Shown: one piece after another, positions 6,539 to 13,503 of the stretch
Layout of the letters: each line of letters opens with the position of its first letter
Position numbering within the stretch: the first letter of the stretch is position 1
NCBI GenBank assembly: GCA_002366635.1
Contig: DFBN01000128.1
Location: 1-13,617 of the forward strand
Length of the DNA: 13,617 bases
Source: Caldifarciminota bacterium UBA3079
GTDB lineage: Bacteria > Hydrothermota > Tepidihabitantia > Tepidihabitantales > Tepidihabitantaceae
Direction of reading: 5' to 3'
The notes under the pieces: generated by a model
The model's input: the letters and a program-made list of their open reading frames with translations, nothing else
Told to the model about the DNA's origin: nothing
Databases searched by the model: none
Program-made: the position numbers and the translations under genes

Positions 6539-8154
6539 GCAAAGATACACTCCGTATGGTTATCGGGTTTGTATTTATAATCGCCATCCTTATTATCTGG
6601 CAATCCCTGTTCCGTCCAAATCCCAGACCAGCCGCACCTCAGACACCGCCACTTGCAGAAACAACTCAAGCAAAGTCTGCTCAGCCACCGGTCAAGAAAG
6701 CCAAGCCGGAACAGGAACAACCCGTGCCCGAACTCACACCGCTCCTTGTTGAACCGGCACGGCCTGAAACTACGGTTGTGCTCGAAAACCAGTTCCTGAA
6801 GGTTAAGTTCACCAATATGGGCGGTGCATTGAGCTCGGTCCGGCTGAAACATTACAAAGCCGAACTGGTTCCTGAAGGTGCCACCCTACTCAGCACCGAC
6901 CTGCTCTTGCCCAAAGGGACTGCCGACCTTTCGCATACCCTGATGCAGACCAGGTCCGGCCCGCACTCTGTGACATTTACCATAACCGGCGAAAGCCTGT
7001 CGCTCAAGAAAACCTTCACCATGGACAATGGATACACCATAAAACAGAAAGTAGAAATCAAGGGTGCAAAAGGCTATGTGCTTCGTGCAATGAGCGGTAT
7101 CGCTATCACCGAAAGGAACATCAAGGAGGACCTGGCCCATTCCCACTTCTATATCCGAACCACTGACAAACCACGCCGTTTTGCGGCCAAAAACCTCAAA
7201 AAGCCCGTAAACATAAACGAATCTGCTGACTGGGTCGCATTGAAGTCCAAGTATTTCTTCTTAGCCGCTGTCAACAAAGGACAAGGTTTCGACTCCACTT
7301 ATGCGGCCGCGCTCGAAGACAGGCGGGTCGGTTTCAATGCTGCTGTCCACACCAGGGATTCTGAATCTGAACTCACATTTTATATCGGCCCTCTGGAATA
7401 TACCCGGCTCCATTCCTTCGGCCTTGGTTTCGAAAATGCGGTGAGCCTTGGCTGGGCCAAACCGATAGCGCTTGGCATTCTCTGGCTGCTGAAATTCCTC
7501 TACAGAATCTTCGGCAACTGGGGCGTAGCGATTATCATCTTCTCGATACTCATGAAGCTTGTGTTCTATCCACTAACCCGAACGCAGACAAAGCAGATGC
7601 GGCAGATGCAGATGCTGCAACCGAAGCTCAACGAGCTTAAGAAAAAATACAAGAGTGACCCGCAGGCCCTGAACCGTGAAACAATGGAACTCTATAAGCT
7701 TTACAAAGTAAACCCATTATCAGGCTGTTTGCCGATGCTTATCCAACTACCTGTTTTCTGGGCGCTTTATTCGGTGTTGCGTACTTTTATCGACCTGCGC
7801 GGTGCCGACTTTGTCTTCTGGCTCAAAGACCTTTCAAAACCCGACACCCTGTTCGGACACCTGCCGTTCATGGGCAACCCTGCAATCGGACTGCTACCAA
7901 TCATGATGGGTGTTTCATTCATAGCCCAGAATATGCTAACCTCGGCCGACAAAAAAAACTGGGCACTTACTATCATCTTCCCCATATTTATTACTGTAAT
8001 CTTCCTTAATTTTCCCAGCGGATTACAGTTATACTGGTTTATTTATAACATACTCTCGATTCTGGAGAGCTTAATTGTTCTAAAAGGAGGAAAAGCATGG
8101 CGCAAAATGAAACCGGGGAAAGGCCCGTCTCTGGCAACGGCCCAACTGAAGTAA
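6535..8154 (+). CDS. yidC: Membrane protein insertase YidC (Oxa1 family)
   Basis: This is a 539-residue protein of the Gram-negative type. It has one N-terminal membrane helix (about 8-26), a Pro/Ala/Glu-rich linker, a large periplasmic P1 beta domain (about 80-300), then the five-helix Oxa1 core from about 305 with [25 protein letters not shown] (from residue 393) and a last hydrophobic region near 480-520. It inserts proteins into the inner membrane alone or with SecYEG. The conserved positive residue of the hydrophilic groove is Lys341 ([12 protein letters not shown]) where E. coli has Arg; lysine also occurs in other YidC proteins. The presence of the P1 domain supports a diderm cell. The last 58 nt overlap the start of jag in another frame. 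The basic tail (RKMKPGKG) fits ribosome contact. Confidence 0.96.
   Translation: MSKDTLRMVIGFVFIIAILIIWQSLFRPNPRPAAPQTPPLAETTQAKSAQPPVKKAKPEQEQPVPELTPLLVEPARPETTVVLENQFLKVKFTNMGGALSSVRLKHYKAELVPEGATLLSTDLLLPKGTADLSHTLMQTRSGPHSVTFTITGESLSLKKTFTMDNGYTIKQKVEIKGAKGYVLRAMSGIAITERNIKEDLAHSHFYIRTTDKPRRFAAKNLKKPVNINESADWVALKSKYFFLAAVNKGQGFDSTYAAALEDRRVGFNAAVHTRDSESELTFYIGPLEYTRLHSFGLGFENAVSLGWAKPIALGILWLLKFLYRIFGNWGVAIIIFSILMKLVFYPLTRTQTKQMRQMQMLQPKLNELKKKYKSDPQALNRETMELYKLYKVNPLSGCLPMLIQLPVFWALYSVLRTFIDLRGADFVFWLKDLSKPDTLFGHLPFMGNPAIGLLPIMMGVSFIAQNMLTSADKKNWALTIIFPIFITVIFLNFPSGLQLYWFIYNILSILESLIVLKGGKAWRKMKPGKGPSLATAQLK
8083..8090 (+). promoter_or_regulatory. Shine-Dalgarno of jag inside yidC
   Basis: AAAGGAGG lies 6 nt before the ATG at 8097 and within the coding sequence of yidC. 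It decides the jag start and means that 58 nt are read in two frames. Confidence 0.75.
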
Positions 8155-8675
8155 CACAACAGCCACAGAAAGGCCCGACACCTGAATCGGTCCCGGCTCA
8201 AGTCGAAAAGACCAAACCTGACGAACCGACGGCGGTTCGACAGACATTGCAGAAACTGGTCAACATGGTTGGTATCAAGGCCAAAATCGAAGTGACCGAA
8301 CGGGAAAACGCTTACTATGCCAATATCAAGGCACGACATTCTAATGGGCTACTCATCGGTCACCGCGGTGGAACGCTGCGGTCCCTCCAGTACCTGACCA
8401 GACTGATCGTCAAGCAGGAGTATCCCAATGCCCTACCCATAACCGTCGATGTCAGCGGTTACCGACTGCGCCGCGAGAATTTCCTCCGCAAGAAGGCAAC
8501 CGCGGTTGCCAGAATCGTTTTAGAAACGCAGCGAGAAATGGCACTGGACTTGCTTACAGAAAAAGAAATGGAAATCGTCAGGCAAGCCTTAAAACCAATG
8601 GCCGGTATCAGGGTTTACGCACTGGGGACCGGCACAAGAAGGAATGTAATTATCGCACCAATAGCAGAATCATGA
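8097..8675 (+). CDS. jag: Jag/KhpB (EloR)-like RNA-binding protein with KH domain and degenerate R3H domain
   Basis: This is a 192-residue protein. Residues 1-42 are a Pro/Gln/Thr-rich, probably disordered segment. The KH-like domain follows (about 43-130), with the GxxG loop G88-H-R-G91 in LLIGHRGGTLRSLQYL. An R3H-like domain occupies about 135-190 with KPMAGIRVYA and RRNVIIAP. In related proteins the R3H motif is Arg-x3-His; here these positions read Met158 and Arg162 (MEIVRQAL), so the motif is degenerate. The Jag_N domain of many relatives is absent. Members bind RNA and in Firmicutes influence cell-wall elongation; the role in this lineage is unknown. The start is fixed by AAAGGAGG at 8083-8090, and the stop overlaps the mnmE ATG by 4 nt. 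Confidence 0.85.
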   Translation: MAQNETGERPVSGNGPTEVTQQPQKGPTPESVPAQVEKTKPDEPTAVRQTLQKLVNMVGIKAKIEVTERENAYYANIKARHSNGLLIGHRGGTLRSLQYLTRLIVKQEYPNALPITVDVSGYRLRRENFLRKKATAVARIVLETQREMALDLLTEKEMEIVRQALKPMAGIRVYALGTGTRRNVIIAPIAES

Positions 8676-10003
8676 AGTCGGAGCCTGATACGGTCTGCGC
8701 CTTGGCAACACCCCCTGGAATCGGTAGTATTGCCGTCATCAGGCTCTCCGGTCCCAGAACATTTGATATCCTTGACCAGATTACCCGGGGGATGAAACCT
8801 TCCCGCCAGCCTTCAGGCACGGTCAGACTCGGCTGGGTAGAAGACTCAAACCGCAGGGAAATAGACCATGTGATGATTTCAGTATTCCGGACACCGAAAT
8901 CCTATACCGGTGAAGACCTGGCAGAAATCTCGTGCCACGGCAATCAACTTATTGCCGATACTATTATAAAATTGCTCAGGCAACACGGTTGCCGCCTGGC
9001 AGAACCAGGGGAATTCACCCGCCGTGCGGTTCTGGCCGGTAAACTCACACTTTCCCAGGCCGAGGCAGTTCTCGACCTCATCCATGCCCAGACTACGGCT
9101 GCGCTCCGCAGCGCACTCAATCGATACGAGGGCGGAATCTCCAAACTGGTGACACAGCTTGCTGAGGAACTGCGTAACCTCGTGGCCGATGCCGAATACC
9201 AACTGGGATTTGATGAACCCGATACCCAACCACTGAATCTGGCGAAAAGGGTAAAACAACTCACCAGGAAACTCGACCGTATTATTACCCGGGGCAAACA
9301 GAACCAGTATGTTTATAAAGGGGCAGAGGTAGCAATTGTCGGCCGACCGAATGTTGGCAAATCCAGCCTTTTCAACCGGCTGCTCGGGCAGAAAAGGGCA
9401 GTAGTGACACCGGCACCCGGAACTACCCGTGACCGTATTGATGCATCCATCGTGCTTGGCGATGCACAAATCAAACTGACTGACACCGGAGGCATAACCG
9501 GCCGTTCGGCCGGGACAATCAGCCGGCCCGCTGCTGCCCAGACCTGCAAAGCAATCGAACAATCCGACCTTGTCCTGACGGTTTTCGACGGTTCCCGGCC
9601 GGCCGCTAGCGCCGACCAGGAAGTATTCAAAGCCGCATGCAGACATCGGGCAATCTATATCATCAACAAATCTGATAAACCCCGTAGATTTGAACCGGAT
9701 TTCCTCAATGGCAATCCCGGCATTGCGGTTTCAGCACTTACTGGCACCGGTATTGGCCGGCTCCGTTCGATGATTGCACGCCGTTTCAGGCTGAATCTCG
9801 GAACTGTAGTTACAAGCACCCGCCATCTCGAACTTCTGGAAGAATGCCGCACCGCACTCAACCACAGCCGGAAAGCACCCGACGCCGAAACTTCTGCCTT
9901 TGAACTGAAAGCCGCGCTTGATGCCCTGGGCAAAATCGATGCGCCTTGCACAAGCACTGATATTCTCAACCGTGTATTCTCCAGATTCTGCGTAGGCAAA
10001 TAA
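8672..10003 (+). CDS. mnmE: tRNA uridine-5-carboxymethylaminomethyl modification GTPase MnmE (TrmE)
   Basis: This is a 443-residue protein, near the family's usual 450-460. The N-terminal tetrahydrofolate-binding domain is seen in ATPPGIGSIAVIRLSG and SYTGEDLAEISCHGN. The helical domain carries PGEFTRRA and LTLSQAEAVLDLI. The G domain has G1 GRPNVGKSS (224-232, with the K-loop Asn227), G2 GTTRD (250-254), G3 DTGG (271-274) and G4 NKSD (332-335). The C-terminal FCVGK is the conserved cysteine motif. With MnmG it modifies the wobble uridine of certain tRNAs; mnmG is not in the window. An oddity is that after G3 the loop ITGRSAGTISRPA has no glutamate where E. coli has the catalytic Glu282. It overlaps jag by 4 nt and abuts the next gene without a gap. 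Confidence 0.96.
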   Translation: MKSEPDTVCALATPPGIGSIAVIRLSGPRTFDILDQITRGMKPSRQPSGTVRLGWVEDSNRREIDHVMISVFRTPKSYTGEDLAEISCHGNQLIADTIIKLLRQHGCRLAEPGEFTRRAVLAGKLTLSQAEAVLDLIHAQTTAALRSALNRYEGGISKLVTQLAEELRNLVADAEYQLGFDEPDTQPLNLAKRVKQLTRKLDRIITRGKQNQYVYKGAEVAIVGRPNVGKSSLFNRLLGQKRAVVTPAPGTTRDRIDASIVLGDAQIKLTDTGGITGRSAGTISRPAAAQTCKAIEQSDLVLTVFDGSRPAASADQEVFKAACRHRAIYIINKSDKPRRFEPDFLNGNPGIAVSALTGTGIGRLRSMIARRFRLNLGTVVTSTRHLELLEECRTALNHSRKAPDAETSAFELKAALDALGKIDAPCTSTDILNRVFSRFCVGK

Positions 10004-10402
10004 ATGTTTGACAGAATCCTCCTTTTTGTCGAAGACAAAAACACTCCGAAAGAAACTATCATTTGGACAATCGCTCTGGCCCGTCAGCTCGGGTCTCGAC
10101 TAATCGCAGTGTATATCGTTGACACCAATGCACTGCCCGAAGGAAAAGAACAACTTTCGCTCATCGAAGAAAAAGCCTGGAAAATCCTTTATGAAATTGA
10201 AGACGACGCCTTTGAGCAGAACATCAAAGTATCACTTCTGCTCGAACAGGGCGACCCCTTGGAAAAACTTCTCACTTTGTGCAAGAGTTATGAAATCCAA
10301 CTCGTTGTCCTCGGTTCAAAGAGCCTGCCTCCACTCAAATTGATGGAACGCAGCACCATACCCGTCGTCTTTGTGAACGAACCAAGGAGGTCTAATGATT
10401 AA
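10004..10402 (+). CDS. Universal stress protein (UspA-like) with shortened nucleotide-binding loop
   Basis: This is a 132-residue protein. The fold is indicated by an N-terminal strand (FDRILLFVE), the helix with TIALARQLGSRLIAVYIVD, an EQGDPLEKLL segment and LVVLGSK near the C-terminus, with IPVVFV as the last strand. In ATP-binding Usp proteins a G-x2-G-x9-G-S/T loop follows the VxGS segment. Here, after G104-S105, only about 13 residues (KSLPPLKLMERST) separate it from IPVVFV, so the loop is shortened and ATP binding is unlikely. The start ATG touches the mnmE stop. The end overlaps the next gene (an EIIA protein) by 8 nt, suggesting a functional pair, though this is inference. It is probably a small cytosolic sensor or regulator. 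Confidence 0.75.
   Translation: MFDRILLFVEDKNTPKETIIWTIALARQLGSRLIAVYIVDTNALPEGKEQLSLIEEKAWKILYEIEDDAFEQNIKVSLLLEQGDPLEKLLTLCKSYEIQLVVLGSKSLPPLKLMERSTIPVVFVNEPRRSND
10384..10390 (+). promoter_or_regulatory. Shine-Dalgarno of the EIIA gene
   Basis: AAGGAGG lies 4 nt before the ATG at 10395 and inside the end of the preceding Usp-like gene. It fixes the start of the EIIA protein. Confidence 0.65.
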
Positions 10403-10850
10403 GATAACAGAACTCCTCCGTAAGGAGACGATACTGCTCGAAGTCCACGCCAAAGAAAAAGTCGAAGTGATTCACGAACTCGTCCGCCCTTTGCTTGATA
10501 AAGGCACTATCACCGATGAAAAGGAATTCTTCGCCGCGATACTGCGCCGGGAAAACCTTGAAAGCACCGGTATTGGCCAAGGCATAGCTATTCCCCATGC
10601 CCGAACCAAAGCGGTGAAAAAAACAGCCCTCGCATTGGGCCGTTCTGACCAAGGGGTTGACTTCAACAGCCTTGACGGCAACCCGTGCCACCTGATTTTC
10701 CTCATCGCCGCACCCGAAGACAAGAAAACCGAATACATCATGACACTGGCCCGCATTTCAAAGCTCCTGCGCAAAGACGAAGTAAGAATCGGCCTGAATA
10801 AAGCCAAAACCCGCGAAGATATCCTGAATGTCCTAACCCAGTATGAATAA
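10395..10850 (+). CDS. PTS EIIA component, fructose/nitrogen (PtsN-like) type
   Basis: This is a 151-residue protein of the EIIA-fructose/EIIA-Ntr family. The conserved segment STGIGQGIAIPHART contains the phosphorylatable His68. LIFLIAAPEDKK followed by ISKLLRK matches the second conserved part of the family, and the length is typical for a stand-alone EIIA. In the PTS, EIIA receives phosphate from HPr and passes it to EIIB; stand-alone EIIA-Ntr proteins act mainly in regulation. No EI, HPr, EIIB or EIIC gene is in the window, so a regulatory role is more likely than sugar transport, but this is inference. It overlaps the Usp-like gene by 8 nt upstream and the macro-domain gene by 8 nt downstream. 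Confidence 0.88.
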   Translation: MIKITELLRKETILLEVHAKEKVEVIHELVRPLLDKGTITDEKEFFAAILRRENLESTGIGQGIAIPHARTKAVKKTALALGRSDQGVDFNSLDGNPCHLIFLIAAPEDKKTEYIMTLARISKLLRKDEVRIGLNKAKTREDILNVLTQYE

Positions 10851-11403
10851 CAGGAACCAGCTCACAAAATCATTCCGCAATCTCACTATCACAGTCCTTT
10901 CAGGCGACATCACCGAGCAGCCTGTGGACGCAATCGTGAATGCGGCCAACAACCGGTTCTGGATGGGAGGTGGTGTGGCCGGTGCAATCAAGCGCCGTGG
11001 CGGAAAGGAAATCGAAGACGAAGCGATGAAAAAAGGGCCGGTCGAACCGGGCCTGGCAATTACAACTTCGGCAGGCAAGCTTCCTGCCCGCTATTGTATC
11101 CACGCCGCAGTCATGGGTCAGGACCTGGCAACGAACAGCGCCCTGATAACCAAAGCTACATTGAGCTCATTGGCCGAAGCCTCACGACTGAATCTGGAAA
11201 CAATCGCCTTCCCGGCGCTAGGAACCGGTGTGGGTGGATTTCCCCTGGATAAGGCAGGCCGCCTGATGATTGATGCGGTCATTGCCCACAGCCACAAGAA
11301 CAATCTGCCCAAAGAAGTAAGATTTGTCCTTTTCACGGCCGATGCCCAAAAGGCATTTGGCAAGGCCCTGGAATCAACCCCGCAAGAAAACGGAATTGCC
11401 TGA
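10843..11403 (+). CDS. Macro domain protein (ADP-ribose-binding or deacylase family)
   Basis: This is a 186-residue single-domain protein. The motif GDIT (Gly21 to Thr24), the segment VDAIVNAANN with Asn33 and Asn36, the glycine-rich MGGGVAGAIK (41-50) and the loop GTGVGGFP (127-134) are the ADP-ribose-contacting parts of macro domains. EPGLAITTSAGKLP and YCIHAAV are typical of small bacterial family members. Macro proteins bind or hydrolyse ADP-ribose derivatives, including O-acetyl-ADP-ribose and ADP-ribosylated proteins; the substrate here is unknown. The start ATG lies inside the stop region of the EIIA gene (8-nt overlap), and the end overlaps the argS start. No partner ADP-ribosyltransferase is seen in the window. 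Confidence 0.9.
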   Translation: MNNRNQLTKSFRNLTITVLSGDITEQPVDAIVNAANNRFWMGGGVAGAIKRRGGKEIEDEAMKKGPVEPGLAITTSAGKLPARYCIHAAVMGQDLATNSALITKATLSSLAEASRLNLETIAFPALGTGVGGFPLDKAGRLMIDAVIAHSHKNNLPKEVRFVLFTADAQKAFGKALESTPQENGIA

Positions 11404-13129
11404 ATATACCCTGACCCGAGCCAGAAAACAGTTAACAGAACTGCTTAAATCCCAGGAAATCAGTATCGGCCTGGATGAAGTGCGTGATGTCGAAGCAAAT
11501 ATCGCTGCTGACCTGGCAATCCCGTTATTCAGAATTGCAAAGCAACTAGGCAAAAACCCGCAGGAATTGGCCGAGAATCTGGCCAACAGAATAAACCTGG
11601 ACAACACCCTGTTTGAGCAAATCCAACCGGTTCACGGCTATCTCAACTTCAAATTCAACCCGGCACGGTTCAGTCGCTCGGTCATTGCCGATTATCTTCG
11701 CGACCCAGAGTCCTATGGCCGCTCTCTTGCCGGCAATGGCCGCACTATTGTCATCGACTACTCCTCCCCCAATATTGCCAAGCCATTCTCAATCGGCCAT
11801 CTCCGTTCTACTATAATTGGCCAGGCACTGCACAATATACTCACTTGGCTGGGTTACCGGATAATCGGCGACAATCATCTCGGCGACTGGGGCACCCAGT
11901 TTGGTAAACTGCTTTGCGCTTATGAACTCTGGGGAAACGACAAAGAACTTGCCCGGGATTCAACCGGGTATCTGCTCAAGCTCTATGTCCGGTTCCACGA
12001 CGAAGCGAAAACAAAGCCAGAACTGGAAAACAAAGCACGGGAATGGTTCAAGAAGCTTGAAACCGGTGACAAACAGGCCCATGATTTATGGAAAAGAGCG
12101 GTTCAACTATCTACCGCTGAATTCCAGCATATATACGAACTGCTCGGCATAAAATTCGACGAATCCCTTGGGGAAAGCTTCTATGCAAACAGGCTGAAAG
12201 AACTCATAAACCGGGCACTCGAAAAAGGTGTCGCCTGCCGTGAAAAACCTCTCAAGCCATCAGGAACCGACGAAAAAGTGATTCTCATTCCGCTTGCAGA
12301 ATACGGTATTGATACCCCGCTCATCTTAGAAAAATCCGACGGCACCAGCCTGTATGCCACCCGTGAAATCGCTACTGCTGAATACCGCATCCACACCTGG
12401 AACCCGGAAAAAATCCTCTATGTCGTTGGTAAAGAACAGGAACTTTACTTCAAGCAGATGAATGCCGCCTTAAAACTCCTCGGTCACAACACACCATGCG
12501 TCCATGTAAGCTTTGGGCTAATCCGCCTGCCCCAAGGCCGTATGTCAACCCGCGAAGGCCGCGTTATCCTACTTGAAGATGTAATCAATGAAGCAATCCG
12601 CCGGGCGAAAAAAATCGTTGCCGACCGCAAAATACCAGAACCGGAAAAAGACAAAGTCGCCAGAATCGTCGGTATCGGCGCTATCAAATACGCTGATTTG
12701 TCCCAGAGCAGAACAAGAGAAGTCGTATTCGACTGGGACAAGATGCTTGCGCTGGATGGCGACTCAGCACCCTATCTCCAATATGCCCATACCCGTTGCC
12801 GTTCCATCCTGAAAAAAGCGGACAATGAGAAAAACAGCGATTTCGACCCGGCTATCCTCGCCCGACCTGAAGAATTCACCCTGCTCTGCCAAATCGCACG
12901 ATTTCCAGATGCGATTGTGGATGCCGCAGCGACCTATGAACCGCACCGGATAGCAAACCGCCTTTACAAACTGGCCCGGGACTTCTCGGCCTTTTATAAC
13001 AAAGTGCCGGTGCTTCATGCCGAAACCCAAAAATTGCGCCGTGCCCGGCTGCTCCTCGTCCAGATGACCGGCACAACTATCCGACTTGGGCTAAAGCTTC
13101 TGGGCATCGAAGTTCCTGACCAGATGTAA
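11396..13129 (+). CDS. argS: Arginine--tRNA ligase
   Basis: This is a 577-residue class I aminoacyl-tRNA synthetase if started at the TTG at 11396; the frame is open from a TTG at 11324 and has an ATG at 11342, but those would overlap the macro gene by 80 or 62 nt. The 11396 start leaves an 8-nt overlap and puts the first residues in register with the family N-terminal helix. The HIGH-type motif appears as SIGH (132-135) in SPNIAKPFSIGHLRST, a form known in ArgRS of several bacteria. The KMSKS-type motif is RMSTREG (382-388). The C-terminal DALR anticodon-binding helices end in LLGIEVPDQM. It charges tRNA-Arg with arginine using ATP. No clear Shine-Dalgarno was seen, so translation may be coupled to the upstream gene. 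Confidence 0.93.
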   Translation: MPEYTLTRARKQLTELLKSQEISIGLDEVRDVEANIAADLAIPLFRIAKQLGKNPQELAENLANRINLDNTLFEQIQPVHGYLNFKFNPARFSRSVIADYLRDPESYGRSLAGNGRTIVIDYSSPNIAKPFSIGHLRSTIIGQALHNILTWLGYRIIGDNHLGDWGTQFGKLLCAYELWGNDKELARDSTGYLLKLYVRFHDEAKTKPELENKAREWFKKLETGDKQAHDLWKRAVQLSTAEFQHIYELLGIKFDESLGESFYANRLKELINRALEKGVACREKPLKPSGTDEKVILIPLAEYGIDTPLILEKSDGTSLYATREIATAEYRIHTWNPEKILYVVGKEQELYFKQMNAALKLLGHNTPCVHVSFGLIRLPQGRMSTREGRVILLEDVINEAIRRAKKIVADRKIPEPEKDKVARIVGIGAIKYADLSQSRTREVVFDWDKMLALDGDSAPYLQYAHTRCRSILKKADNEKNSDFDPAILARPEEFTLLCQIARFPDAIVDAAATYEPHRIANRLYKLARDFSAFYNKVPVLHAETQKLRRARLLLVQMTGTTIRLGLKLLGIEVPDQM

Positions 13130-13137
13130 TATTAACC

Positions 13138-13144
13138 AAGGAGG
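13138..13144 (+). promoter_or_regulatory. Shine-Dalgarno of the thiamine-binding protein gene
   Basis: AAGGAGG lies 4 nt before the ATG at 13149, within the 19-nt gap after argS. No promoter is visible in that gap, so the gene is likely read through from argS. Confidence 0.7.
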
Positions 13145-13148
13145 AATC

Positions 13149-13445
13149 ATGCCGATATTTGATATAAGTGTTAGCCCGCTCGGCACCGGTTCGACAAGCG
13201 TAAGCAGATATGTCCGTGCCGCATTTGAAGTAATCAAGAAAAGCGGACTGAAATATACACTTTCTCCGATGGGCACCTGCTTGCAAGGCGACTGGGACAA
13301 AATCTTCGCCACTATCAAGCAAATCCATGACACCCTGGCCGATATGGGCTGTGGTCGCTTAGTTACCTCAATCAGGATAGATGACCGCCGCGACAAAGAA
13401 CAACCCATGCAGGCCAAAGTAGAAAGAGTCCTCGGCCAGAAATAA
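13149..13445 (+). CDS. MTH1187-family (DUF77) thiamine-binding protein
   Basis: This is a 98-residue ferredoxin-like-fold protein of the MTH1187/YkoF-type family. The start PIFDISVSPLGTG, the central segment YTLSPMGTCLQGDWD and the end VTSIRIDDRRDK match the family pattern closely, and the length is the usual about 100 residues. Members form tetramers, and some bind thiamine or related molecules; several are linked to thiamine uptake. No thiamine biosynthesis or transport gene is near, so the link to argS seems to be only position. The start is supported by AAGGAGG at 13138-13144. Confidence 0.9.
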   Translation: MPIFDISVSPLGTGSTSVSRYVRAAFEVIKKSGLKYTLSPMGTCLQGDWDKIFATIKQIHDTLADMGCGRLVTSIRIDDRRDKEQPMQAKVERVLGQK

Positions 13446-13458
13446 TCCCGGCCTCCGA

Positions 13459-13478
13459 ACTCTTTGCCACTCTTTGCC
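13459..13478. repeat. Two tandem copies of a 10-bp sequence
   Basis: ACTCTTTGCC is repeated twice without a gap just downstream of the last gene. It may be a replication-slippage product or a binding site; no function can be assigned. Confidence 0.5.
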
Positions 13479-13503
13479 GAATCCTTTTATTGCCGATTAT
13501 ATT
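13474..13503 (+). promoter_or_regulatory. Possible weak promoter for a gene beyond the window
   Basis: TTGCCG (13474-13479) and TATATT (13498-13503) are separated by 18 bp, giving 4 of 6 and 5 of 6 consensus matches. The region is AT-rich and the downstream gene is not in the window, so this is a tentative call. Confidence 0.25.

Noticed and set aside
7552..7560. Lys341 in place of the groove arginine in YidC as a loss of function.
   Set aside because: Lysine keeps the positive charge and is found at this site in other YidC proteins, so it is a lineage variant.
8879..9646. A 255-residue open frame on the minus strand across mnmE.
   Set aside because: It lies within the highly conserved mnmE coding region, has no domain and no plausible ribosome binding site; an antisense shadow.
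9743..10578. The 15-bp sequence GCACCGGTATTGGCC occurs both in mnmE (near 9744) and in the EIIA gene (near 10564).
   Set aside because: Both copies encode glycine-rich segments expected in their own families (GTGIG and STGIG) in coding context, so the match is most likely chance plus shared codon choice, not a repeat element.
11786..11806. SIGH instead of HIGH in ArgRS as a sign of a damaged enzyme.
   Set aside because: SPNIAKPF followed by S-I/V-G-H-LRST is a known natural form of this motif in ArgRS of several bacteria, and the rest of the enzyme is intact.
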